The notes under the pieces are model-generated. The model did not search any database. It was not told the DNA's origin and saw only the letters and a list, made by a program, of their open reading frames with translations. Of a stretch of 64,000 bases of DNA, positions 16,923 to 24,682 are shown piece by piece. The position numbers were made by a program, and so were the translations under genes. Origin of the DNA: Treponema vincentii (GTDB lineage: Bacteria; Spirochaetota; Spirochaetia; Treponematales; Treponemataceae); NCBI RefSeq assembly GCF_018336815.1, contig NZ_CP050497.1, positions 1 to 64,000 on the forward strand, written 5' to 3'. Positions within the stretch are counted from its first letter, which is position 1, and each line of letters opens with the position of its first letter.

Positions 16923-18186
16923 AATCATTCCTTATCGTTATAAGCGATGAGAGTCCTTCTTTGATAAAATCCTGCGGGATCCGTTCTTGCTCAAGTCTGC
17001 TGCACTCAGGGTGTTCCCGTAAATAACGGAAAAGCGCTAATTCTTCGGCGGTGAGGTGTAGATCGGCGCTATCTCGCTTAGAGGATTTTCCGGGAACGGC
17101 AAACTGTGAAAATGTTTGGTATGTTGTGCTGTCCATGCAAAACGAAATAACGCCTGGAAAGACTGCGCGGAATTCCGACAGGATTTCAAATCCGTGTTCG
17201 TCTATATCGCCGAAGTAATAGAGCTTCTTTTGCCGTAAATGTTTATTGCGCTGTAATTGCACGGCGGCAAATCCCGACCCGAAAATACAAATGCTGTTAG
17301 GAACGGCGGGAAATGTCAAATACACCAGCAGATTTTCAACAACAAAAACAGTATCGACGGAATCAAAGCGAATCGCCGCAAACGATTCAAGCGGTATCTG
17401 CACCTCGCCGCTTTGGAGCATTTCTCCCGCAATAGTTACACCGATTGCATCATCCAGTAAACGGAAGCGGACAAACGGCGGCGCAGTGTGGACTCCCCAT
17501 TCGGCATATACGGCTGCCGCGGTATTTTTCGGTTCGTCAAAAACCGGTTCCGGAAGAATCGCTTCAGTCAAAACCGGTTCCGCAGTACCGCTTTTCTTTA
17601 ACGCGCAATAGAGTGAGAAAATCAGCGCGCGGTTTTGTTCGATAAATTTGGTGTGCACCGGAAGCGGAATTTCGCGCAGGTATAATCCGCACGGGCTGTG
17701 ATGTATAAACCAATCCGCACACAAAAAAAGCTGCTCCCAATACTGTGCGTCAAAGGACTCGGTTAAAACGGAGCTATGCTTGGCCGTCCAGTCATACCAA
17801 ATATCAGCGGCATCGAGCTTGAGGCATTGCGTTTTAATACGTTCAAGATTTGCTTTGAAATTGCAGGCTTCCGTTTCCTTTTGAATAAAGCGCAAAAAAT
17901 CAGCTTCGGTTTCGAATAGTATTTTTTCGATAACGGTCTGCATGCCCTTGCTGCGAGTTTTAACGGCGGCGCTCACCACTGTGTAGCCGAATCCCTTTGC
18001 CTGCTTTGAATGGCGGTACAGCTTTTCCGCTTCCGTTTTCCGCATCGCAAAATCATCCGTTGCGGAACCTCGTGCGGCCGGAATATGCAGCGGAAAAAAA
18101 GCGCTGTCTCCGTTAAGTACGGAATGCAAATAACTGAGAAATTTATGCTCGGCTTTTTTTCTGATCGCTTCAACACTTATCATACT
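16909..18186 (-). CDS. jetD: Wadjet component JetD (DUF3322/DUF2220, TOPRIM nuclease)
   Basis: About 425 residues from the ATG at 18186, which has AAAGGA before it; the frame is open to 18210 but without a ribosome site. The N-terminal DUF3322 half (EAIRKKAEHKFLSYL, LYRHSKQAKGFGYTVV, ADIWYDWTAKHSSVL) precedes the C-terminal TOPRIM-like DUF2220 half, with the catalytic Glu in VFVVENLLVYLTFP and the DxD in YYFGDIDEHGFEIL. JetD is the subunit that cleaves DNA looped by JetABC. It lies in the same transcript as jetC (upstream) and jetA (20-base overlap downstream, 14 from the chosen jetA start). A palindrome covers its ribosome-binding site. Confidence 0.88.
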   Translation of the reverse strand, partial: SMISVEAIRKKAEHKFLSYLHSVLNGDSAFFPLHIPAARGSATDDFAMRKTEAEKLYRHSKQAKGFGYTVVSAAVKTRSKGMQTVIEKILFETEADFLRFIQKETEACNFKANLERIKTQCLKLDAADIWYDWTAKHSSVLTESFDAQYWEQLFLCADWFIHHSPCGLYLREIPLPVHTKFIEQNRALIFSLYCALKKSGTAEPVLTEAILPEPVFDEPKNTAAAVYAEWGVHTAPPFVRFRLLDDAIGVTIAGEMLQSGEVQIPLESFAAIRFDSVDTVFVVENLLVYLTFPAVPNSICIFGSGFAAVQLQRNKHLRQKKLYYFGDIDEHGFEILSEFRAVFPGVISFCMDSTTYQTFSQFAVPGKSSKRDSADLHLTAEELALFRYLREHPECSRLEQERIPQDFIKEGLSSLITIRNDYAKL

Positions 18187-18189
18187 GTC

Positions 18190-18314
18190 CTTTGAAAATA
18201 TACGGCGCATCTACTGCGTCATACGCTGAAAATAAATGCTCAACGTATCAAAGATACGCCTCCGCTTTATTTTCAGCTATCTCCTTGTATCTACACCGTC
18301 TATTTTCAAAGGCG
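18190..18314. repeat. Nested palindrome over the jetD ribosome-binding site
   Basis: Outer arms CTTTGAAAATATACGG (18190-18205) and its near complement ending at 18312 pair at about 18 of 21 positions. Middle arms GCTGAAAATAAA (18225-18236) and TTTATTTTCAGC (18266-18277) are perfect. Inner arms CGTATC/GATACG (18244-18258) enclose AAA. In the jetD mRNA the outer arm includes part of the Shine-Dalgarno AAAGGA. Architecture resembles the palindromes at 21.8 and 25.9 kb but the core sequence differs. The rest of 18187-18400 holds no gene. Confidence 0.65.
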
Positions 18315-18400
18315 GTGATTCTATTTAATGCAAGTATCATCACAAACGTATCAGCAATACTATCTGATGCATTTACCTCATACCGTGAAAATAATACCCC

Positions 18401-21400
18401 TTACAATATACCGCTTGTAGTTACTCTTTCCTTTTCTTTTTGATATCGGTCAATCGTGATATTCAGTAGGCGCGAGGTATTATCGTTATGCTTTTCGGTA
18501 ATGTGAACCGATGCGATATAATCTTCTACGATGTTGATTTTATCCATCGGTGTTACAAGAATCATCTGGAGTCCGATCTCTTTAAACAGCTCCATTGCAT
18601 AGCACGAATTATCCATATCGATTTTGCTGAATACCTCATCGATGATCACCAGCCGTAACGAATATCCCTCTCCACCGGTAATGCCGAATTGAAATGCAAT
18701 TGCCGATGCTAAAATCGTATAGGTTAATTTTGATTTTTCTCCGCCCGACAAACTTGCAGAATCTTCGTAATATTGTTTTTGCGTATTATCGTTGAGATAA
18801 TATTCAATAGCGGCAAAATTAAACCACTGGCGCACGTCCAGCACTTTTTTACGGCGCGGATCATTTTCTTTTAAGTAGGCAATCAGCGTTTCAATTTTTT
18901 TATACTCTTCAAATTCCGAACCGGATGTGCGGTTAAAAATGGAGGCGGAGTCAGGCAATGCAGCTAACAACAGAGCCTGAAAATCTTTTATGGACTGATC
19001 GGTTGTTTTGCGGTTTTCCAGCTTGATATACGTCGGAGGATTTTTGCTGTAGGGAATTGTTTTTAAGCTTTTATTCAATTCCTCTATTCCGACAATAATC
19101 TGCTGACGTCCGGTATCAAGTATGGTCTTAAAATTGGTAATATCGTTTTTTACGTGCTCATTAAAAATAAGCTTAAATTTTTTCCGGCACGAAGGTAAAT
19201 CATCGCGATTCACTCGATCGTAAAAGGCTTGAAAGTCTGCAAGCCCCGATACTTCCGCTTGGAAGTCCCGTACATCGGCCTCCCATGACGGAAACTTCCG
19301 CTTTATATCCGGCTTAGGGTTTTTCACTGCGGACATTTTTTCGCGGACTTTCCGCTCCGCATTTCTGACAGCTGTTTCCGCCTGTTCGCTCTCTTTATTC
19401 AATGCCGATTCAATCCGATCCCGTTCGGTATCAACGGCTTCAGGCTGTTCAAAAGTTTTTTGTACACTGAAATGCTCTGTAAAAATAGCGAGCGCTCTTT
19501 GCATTTCTTCACTTTCTCTATCGGCATACTGATGCAGCTGAGCGGTAAATCGTTCCTGTTTGATGCGGATATCCGTCAGCTGCTGTTCCGCTTTTGAGGC
19601 TGCTGTAATAGCACCGGTACGCGCTTCTTCTTTTGTTTGCTTTTCAATTTGCAAACTTTGCAATTTATTTTCAAGCTGCCGCAATTCTTTGTCTCCGCGG
19701 AGAATAGCTTCCTTTTCTTCAAGAGACGCATTCAATGCAGCCGAATATTTTTGCACATCAAGATCATCCCAGAATTGCATCTTTTCCAAACTGCTCAAGA
19801 TAGCAAGCTGACCGGTTATATCATCTTGTTTTTTCTTGCTGTCTTCCAGCGCGGTATCGTTTTTCGCAATTTCGTTTTGCAGTTTTTTCAAGCTGAACGA
19901 AAGTTCCTGCCGCTTTTGAATATTATCCCATCCGAGTACAAAGGTTTGCCGTCCCGAATGCTGCGGACGATCGTCTTTTTCGTGACGTATTTTTGCCTTA
20001 ATTAAACCTGTTGAGGTAAGCGCCTTGGCCGCCCTACTAAATGCTTCCGTATCATCCGTACAGATATAATCGAACGTATCATGCAAATATGCTTCAAGCC
20101 AATCGGAAAGTTCATGCTTCCGCTGTATTTCCAATTTCGCAATAAGTGAATTTTTTTCGGGTATGTTCTTTTTCAGCTGCGGTTTGGTATCGGTTTTAAG
20201 ATAGACGAGCCGTCCCCGTAAATTATGTGTTGCCGCATACGTATTCACTTTTGTATAGAGGTGAGGAGGCACCAGCAGACATAACGCAAAGTTATGCAGC
20301 AGTTTTTCTATCGCAGCTTCCCATCGGCTTTCTTCTTTTGCAACCTGCAATAGCTCTCCGGCAAACACCAGTTCTTTTTCCGAGCAGCCGATATGTGCGC
20401 ATATTTGATCCCGTATATCGATATTATGCGCAGGGATATTTGTCGTCCGTTTATTGAGTGATGCCAATTCTTCGATTATCATTTGCTGTTCTTTTTTATA
20501 TGCTTGATTTTGCGTATTCCGTTCAAGGCTTGATTCGTAAAGGTCATCTTTTTCTTTACTGAGTTTTTCTTTCAATTTCGGTAGCAATGCTGCATTCGCA
20601 TTAAATTTCTTTTCCGTTTGCGGAATTTCCAAAGATAAAACACGGGCGCACTGTTCATAGTCCCGCACATTATTCCGGCATGTCTGCAACCGTAATTCAT
20701 TGAATTGAATCTTATGCTCAATTTCTTTGATCAGAATTGCCGTGCTGTTTTTTTGAATAACTGCTTTGAGCGAATCCATATCGGCATCAAGCTGTTTTAT
20801 TTCAGCTTCAAGCATATTTCTTTTATTATCAGCAAGCAACTTTTCTTGCTGCAAAACAACTATTCGTTTTGTAATCGTATTTAGGACTGTTTGTATATAC
20901 CACAGCTGTAAAATCATTTTGAACTGTTTTAATGTTCTGTTCTTTTGCTCGCAGTCTTCAAATATTTTTCCGGCATCTAAAATTTCCTGCAGCAGCCTCA
21001 GCTGTTCTTGCGCTTTTTCTATCTCGTTGTATATCTGAGAAAGCTCTTCGTAATGCTTTACCAAATCATCAAAATCGCGTTCGGTATCGCGGCCTTCAAA
21101 CATATAGGTTCTAATAAAGTCATTTAAGTTGCCGACTCCTTTCAGTCCAACCGTTTGGGAAAAAAGATAGAGCGCCCGATCCGAACGCAAGCCTGCAAGC
21201 TGAGAGAATGCTTCTGCATACGGGGCAAAATTATCGACGTAAAATTTGGTTCCGAATACTTCGGTCATGCGTTTTTTCCAATTGCTCTGCGGTGTAAAAT
21301 CAATCCCTGCTTTTTGTATCTCTTCAATTGAAAGCCGCGTATGCGTTATCGAATAGATTTTTTGCAAGGCTCCGCCGCCGGAAAAGAAGCGCACCTGCAT

Positions 21401-21805
21401 AAGCGTTATCGGCCCCTGATCATCTCCCAACACAAAGCAGCCGAGCAAAATAGAAATACAGTTTTCTTTTGTGCGTAAATTCTTCGCGGTGCCGGAGGTA
21501 AATTCTTCCTCGCGTTTGCTCCCGTATGTACCTAGTACATAGCTGATTTCATCGCGTTCCCGTTTACTCTCCGCTCCGGCGGATTGGTTATAAAAACGCT
21601 GCCGCGGCGGCACGATAAGCGACAAAAAAGCATCCACCAGCGTCGTCTTCCCGGAACCGTTTAAGCCGGTCAACAGCGTCGCCTTCTTTCCACACCGCAT
21701 CGTATACACCTTGGAATCAAAAACGCCCCAGTTGTACACTTGAAAAAAATCAAGATACACACCGTTCTTATCAATATCTTCGGTTTTTAATAAATCGAAT
21801 TGCAT
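18401..21805 (-). CDS. jetC: Wadjet component JetC (MukB/SbcC-like SMC ATPase)
   Basis: About 1,134 residues. Near the N-terminus Walker A reads GLNGSGKTT in LLTGLNGSGKTTLVDAFLSL-type context. Two long coiled-coil arms (about 230-450 and 640-830) flank a hinge-like centre, and the C-terminal head has ABC signature SLSGGEKSKL and Walker B LVIIDEVFSKID. JetC is the motor of the Wadjet condensin. The ATG at 21805 is preferred over 21838 because TTAGGAG precedes it; the extra 11 residues of the long form are encoded by the arm of palindrome B. It is followed by jetD after 215 bases. Confidence 0.9.
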   Translation of the reverse strand: MQFDLLKTEDIDKNGVYLDFFQVYNWGVFDSKVYTMRCGKKATLLTGLNGSGKTTLVDAFLSLIVPPRQRFYNQSAGAESKRERDEISYVLGTYGSKREEEFTSGTAKNLRTKENCISILLGCFVLGDDQGPITLMQVRFFSGGGALQKIYSITHTRLSIEEIQKAGIDFTPQSNWKKRMTEVFGTKFYVDNFAPYAEAFSQLAGLRSDRALYLFSQTVGLKGVGNLNDFIRTYMFEGRDTERDFDDLVKHYEELSQIYNEIEKAQEQLRLLQEILDAGKIFEDCEQKNRTLKQFKMILQLWYIQTVLNTITKRIVVLQQEKLLADNKRNMLEAEIKQLDADMDSLKAVIQKNSTAILIKEIEHKIQFNELRLQTCRNNVRDYEQCARVLSLEIPQTEKKFNANAALLPKLKEKLSKEKDDLYESSLERNTQNQAYKKEQQMIIEELASLNKRTTNIPAHNIDIRDQICAHIGCSEKELVFAGELLQVAKEESRWEAAIEKLLHNFALCLLVPPHLYTKVNTYAATHNLRGRLVYLKTDTKPQLKKNIPEKNSLIAKLEIQRKHELSDWLEAYLHDTFDYICTDDTEAFSRAAKALTSTGLIKAKIRHEKDDRPQHSGRQTFVLGWDNIQKRQELSFSLKKLQNEIAKNDTALEDSKKKQDDITGQLAILSSLEKMQFWDDLDVQKYSAALNASLEEKEAILRGDKELRQLENKLQSLQIEKQTKEEARTGAITAASKAEQQLTDIRIKQERFTAQLHQYADRESEEMQRALAIFTEHFSVQKTFEQPEAVDTERDRIESALNKESEQAETAVRNAERKVREKMSAVKNPKPDIKRKFPSWEADVRDFQAEVSGLADFQAFYDRVNRDDLPSCRKKFKLIFNEHVKNDITNFKTILDTGRQQIIVGIEELNKSLKTIPYSKNPPTYIKLENRKTTDQSIKDFQALLLAALPDSASIFNRTSGSEFEEYKKIETLIAYLKENDPRRKKVLDVRQWFNFAAIEYYLNDNTQKQYYEDSASLSGGEKSKLTYTILASAIAFQFGITGGEGYSLRLVIIDEVFSKIDMDNSCYAMELFKEIGLQMILVTPMDKINIVEDYIASVHITEKHNDNTSRLLNITIDRYQKEKERVTTSGIL

Positions 21806-21818
21806 TAGCCGTTCTCCT

Positions 21819-21961
21819 AAGGTAAACGCATCAGCCATTTTGGAGTATATTCCCGCAAAATGAGAGGCTGTACCACCAGAGTTTCGCCGCTTTGCGGCTC
21901 AAATGGTGTTCCAACCTCTTATTTTGCGATATGTGGTCTGGGTGGCTGATGTGTTTACCTT
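21819..21961. repeat. Nested palindrome B (family with CCAGAG...CAAATGGT core)
   Basis: Outer arms AAGGTAAACGCATCAGCCA (21819-21837) and TGGCTGATGTGTTTACCTT (21943-21961) match at 18 of 19. Middle arms CGCAAAATGAGAGG (21854-21867) and CCTCTTATTTTGCG (21915-21928) match at 13 of 14. The core 21872-21909 runs from ACCACCAGAG through GCCGC/GCGGC to CAAATGGTGT. It lies between fic and jetC and reaches to 14 bases before the jetC ATG. Confidence 0.9.
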
Positions 21962-22021
21962 GCTTGTTTTGAAAAAAAATAGGCCGTTCCGTAAACATTA
22001 ACTATTACCCTATTATTATCC

Positions 22022-23008
22022 TTAGTTATTCTCTTCAATATGCCAGTAGCCGTTTTTGTCAGCGCCGACACGGGTGATAATATGTTGTTCTTGCAGTTTT
22101 TTCATGTTCTTAATAATATTCAACCGGGCAATGCCGACAACTGCTGCAAGCTCTTCTTGTGTGATGTAGGGATTATCCTTTATTGCCTGTATGATTTTTT
22201 GCTGATTTACAGTAATCTTTTGAGTAATCTTTACAGTAATCTTTGATTCAGTTTTAAGGATAGCTTCAATAGTATCTAAAATCACCGACAGCATAAACTC
22301 AATGAACGCCGTACTATCGGAATTGGCATCGCTTAATCCTAAGGCTTGATAATAGTCATTTTGGTGCTCTTTGATCAAGGTTTCAATAGGCAGCCATGCA
22401 AAAAAAGGTTTCCAGTCTTTCAAGATTACAGTTTGCCATAATCGTCCCATTCGGCCGTTACCGTCTTCAAAAGGATGGATAAATTCAAACTCATAATGAA
22501 ATACACTGCTCTTAATGAGCGGATGCGCGTCGGTATCTTTCAGCCATTGGAATAAATCGCCCATCAAAAACGGAACCCGGTCGGCAGGGGGCGCTACGTG
22601 AACGACATTTTTGCCGTCAAAAATGCTAACCCCGTCTCTTCTATACTTACCGCTGCGGTTCACCAGCTCATGCATCATCAAGCGGTGTGCATGCAGTAAA
22701 TCTTGTTCTTTATATGGATTGAGCGTTAAAAGCAGTTCATACGCTTGCACGGCGTTTTTTACTTCTTGTATCTCATTCGGAGAACCGAGTACTCGTTTTC
22801 CCTCAATAATTGCGGTAATCTGTTCGATAGTTAATGAATTATTTTCAATCGCCAGCGAAGAATGAATCGTTTGAATGCGGTTCTTTTTCCTTAACTGCAC
22901 ACTGTGCTCGGTATTTTCAAAATGCTGTATCTCTCCGATTTTTTCGGATATTTCGGAAATCAGGTTTATCGCTTTTGACGTAATCTTAAATGGTGGTTCG
23001 TATTGCAT
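22022..23008 (-). CDS. Fic-domain protein with winged-helix C-terminus
   Basis: 328 residues. The complete Fic motif HPFEDGNGRMGR is at 178-189, so AMP transfer (or another nucleotidyl modification) to a protein hydroxyl is expected. An inhibitory motif of the S/TxxxEN type, SLAIEN (51-56), precedes it, the class II arrangement of self-inhibited Fic proteins. After about 260 comes a winged-helix segment (ITVNQQKIIQAIKDN, TQEELAAVVGIARLNIIKNMKKL) suggesting DNA binding or autoregulation. It starts 7 bases after the HEPN gene and precedes jetC, i.e. is embedded in the defence island. Target unknown. Confidence 0.9.
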   Translation of the reverse strand: MQYEPPFKITSKAINLISEISEKIGEIQHFENTEHSVQLRKKNRIQTIHSSLAIENNSLTIEQITAIIEGKRVLGSPNEIQEVKNAVQAYELLLTLNPYKEQDLLHAHRLMMHELVNRSGKYRRDGVSIFDGKNVVHVAPPADRVPFLMGDLFQWLKDTDAHPLIKSSVFHYEFEFIHPFEDGNGRMGRLWQTVILKDWKPFFAWLPIETLIKEHQNDYYQALGLSDANSDSTAFIEFMLSVILDTIEAILKTESKITVKITQKITVNQQKIIQAIKDNPYITQEELAAVVGIARLNIIKNMKKLQEQHIITRVGADKNGYWHIEENN

Positions 23009-23015
23009 CGGTGTC

Positions 23016-23429
23016 TTATTCTATCTCATAACCGGCTAATACAATTTGTTCTTTGCACCATGTTATAACGGTTTCCATATCAGCGAGCGCTTTTCTTGTA
23101 AGTGCTTCGTCAAAGTCGGGAGATTGCGGGTACCGAAAAGTTGCCACATATTTTGTTAAACTGATGGCGGAAATTTTTATCGTATCAGGAAACACTATCT
23201 CCGTTTGTATCATTTTAATCAACATTCCCAAATCGTGGATTTTAACGATTTCAATTTCCTTTAATACAAATAAAGCTTTAATTGCTTTTTCAGCAGCTTG
23301 CTGACAATGGAAACAAATAATTTCCAGAGGCTTTGGATGCATGGTTTCAAAAAGATGGTGCGCCGTATTTTGATCCATTTCAACAAAGCGCAGCCATTCT
23401 TTTATTGTACCTTCAAGCTCCTTTTTCAT
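23016..23429 (-). CDS. HEPN-domain protein paired with MNT nucleotidyltransferase
   Basis: 137-residue HEPN protein (PF05168-like): EWLRFVEMDQNTAHHLFE, FHCQQAAEKAIKALFVL, KIHDLGMLIKMI and the FRYPQSPDFDEA segment near residue 100. The RNase motif RX4-6H of toxic HEPN proteins is not seen, so toxicity is not assured. The start overlaps the stop of the nucleotidyltransferase gene by 17 bases; such HEPN-MNT pairs are classical toxin-antitoxin or signalling modules. Confidence 0.85.
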   Translation of the reverse strand: MKKELEGTIKEWLRFVEMDQNTAHHLFETMHPKPLEIICFHCQQAAEKAIKALFVLKEIEIVKIHDLGMLIKMIQTEIVFPDTIKISAISLTKYVATFRYPQSPDFDEALTRKALADMETVITWCKEQIVLAGYEIE

Positions 23430-23739
23430 ATAACACTACCCCCTCTTTTGCAACCGTTTTTTCCAGCGTCGGATAGAGCTTTCGTTTTTCAAAATGCTCT
23501 TTATAATTTACGATAACATCGCACGGCTTTGCCTGAATATCAAAAATTGCAAAATAAGCTTTATCGCATAAAAGTAACGGTGTTTCGCTTTCTTCCCGTT
23601 CATCTACCACAACATAAAAATCATAGTCGCTCGTTTCGGTTTCTTGATTGCGTGCGTAGGAGCCGAACAAATAAATCCGTTCCGGGTCAAGCGCTTCTCT
23701 AATTTTTTCGGCTATTTGCCGGATCTCTTCAGTTATCAT
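23413..23739 (-). CDS. Minimal nucleotidyltransferase (MNT antitoxin type)
   Basis: 108 residues. The polymerase-beta core motif GSX10DXD is intact: GSYARNQETETSDYD near residue 27, preceded by IYLF, and a third acidic residue position in ...KPCDVIVN. MNT proteins adenylylate their HEPN partner. Overlapping arrangement with the HEPN gene and the first position of the minus-strand run (mnt-hepn-fic-jetC-jetD-jetA) make it the probable lead gene. It is divergent from jetB, with 189 bases between them. Confidence 0.88.
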   Translation of the reverse strand: MITEEIRQIAEKIREALDPERIYLFGSYARNQETETSDYDFYVVVDEREESETPLLLCDKAYFAIFDIQAKPCDVIVNYKEHFEKRKLYPTLEKTVAKEGVVLYEKGA

Positions 23740-23848
23740 TAGTATGTTATTATACCAAATTTTTGACGATTCCGCTACCTTGCGCTTTTAATGTTTTGTT
23801 CTGCTTCAGTTCAAAAGCTGCTACTGTATACTATTATGTCCCGTTCTT

Positions 23849-23904
23849 TTGTTGTGGGTTTTTAATAGTCAATCTTTCAGAAATAGGATATACTGACCGT
23901 TAAA
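23849..23904. repeat. Direct repeat, left copy, flanking jetB (uninterrupted)
   Basis: TTTTAATAGT followed directly by CAATCTTTCAGAAATAGGAT and ATACTGACCGTTAAA. The same sequence recurs at 24587-24682, where a palindrome interrupts it. The copy lies upstream of jetB. Confidence 0.8.
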
Positions 23905-23928
23905 AAAGGAGCAGTCATAGGAGGCTGA

Positions 23929-24513
23929 ATGATGACGGCACAGTGGGCGGCAGTCTGTATAAAATTGTTACAAGGGGCTATTTACGAAAATGAGGAACCT
24001 GAGGCATGGAAGCTCTTGCAGCAATACCAGCGTGAAATTGCCGCATATTTTGACCAAATCGGTATCAGCCTCTTTATTGAACCGGCCGACGGCTACGCAT
24101 TTTTAGAGCAAAAAGAGAGCGAAGAAGGGGATTCTAAATCTGTTAAGCTTATCCGGCATTATCCGCTGTCATTTGAGTTATCATTGCTGTGTGTACTGTT
24201 GAGGGAGGCCTTGGAGCAGTTCGATGTTTCTCAAAATACATCTTCAATTTTAGTACTTAAAGCGAGTGAAATCCGTGGAATGCTTTCCATCTATTTTAAA
24301 GAAAAAACCGATCAAACAAAACTCTATAAAGAATTAAATAGGTATTTAAATCAAGCTGTCGATATAGGCTTTCTTAAAAACTTGAGCGAAAAAGACCTCA
24401 GCAAAACAGGTGATGCAGATATTGACCCTGCGTATGAAGTCCGCAGAATAATACGGGCAAAAGTCAGTGTCGATTTTTTAGCGGAATTTAAAGAGCGGCT
24501 GCAAAAGCTTTAG
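23929..24513 (+). CDS. jetB: Wadjet component JetB (DUF4194, MukE-like), displaced
   Basis: 194 residues matching the DUF4194/JetB pattern: ADGYAFLEQ, then LIRHYPLSFELSLLCVLLREALEQFD, EIRGMLSIYFKEKTDQTKLYKELNRYLNQAVDIGFLK (by its parts) and YEVRRIIRAKVSVDFLAEFKERL. JetB binds the JetA kleisin as the winged-helix MukE-like subunit. ATG with strong AGGAGG seven bases upstream; the second ATG (23932) is equally possible. It is on the opposite strand from jetC, jetD and jetA and separated from them by mnt-hepn-fic, and is flanked by direct repeats. Usual order is jetA-jetB-jetC-jetD on one strand. Confidence 0.85.
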   Translation: MMTAQWAAVCIKLLQGAIYENEEPEAWKLLQQYQREIAAYFDQIGISLFIEPADGYAFLEQKESEEGDSKSVKLIRHYPLSFELSLLCVLLREALEQFDVSQNTSSILVLKASEIRGMLSIYFKEKTDQTKLYKELNRYLNQAVDIGFLKNLSEKDLSKTGDADIDPAYEVRRIIRAKVSVDFLAEFKERLQKL

Positions 24514-24586
24514 AAACCGGCTAACCCAATATTTTCCGCCCCTGCCCATAGACCAAAAAATTCTTCCTACAGCCGGTTTGCTTTTT

Positions 24587-24682
24587 TCGTGAGTTTTAAT
24601 AGTTGGGCAGCTCTAACAGCTCGGTTAGATTTTTAGAGCTACCCAGTTAATCTTTCAGAAATAGGATACGCAGACCTTTAAA
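24587..24682. repeat. Direct repeat, right copy, interrupted by a palindrome
   Basis: GTGAGTTTTAATAGT (ending 24603) and TAATCTTTCAGAAATAGGAT (from 24648) correspond to contiguous sequence in the left copy at about 23856-23890. Between them sits the 41-bp palindrome. The galK stop codon is inside the repeat (24678-24680). Confidence 0.8.
24604..24644. mobile_element. 41-bp palindromic miniature insertion
   Basis: Arms TGGGCAGCTCTAA and TTAGAGCTACCC(A) with an inner TAAC/GTTA stem. It is flanked by AGT on both sides (24601-24603 and 24645-24647), which would be a 3-bp target duplication. The left repeat copy at 23.87 kb is the same sequence without it. Related palindromes are at 8241 and 31066. 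Confidence 0.65.

Noticed and set aside
18190-18314. Member of the B/C/D/E palindrome family
   Set aside because: Nesting is similar, but the CCAGAG...CAAATGGT core is absent, so it was kept as a separate structure.
23016-23429. HepT-type RNase toxin with RX4-6H motif
   Set aside because: The catalytic RX4-6H motif could not be found; the protein fits the other HEPN branch, so toxicity is not claimed.
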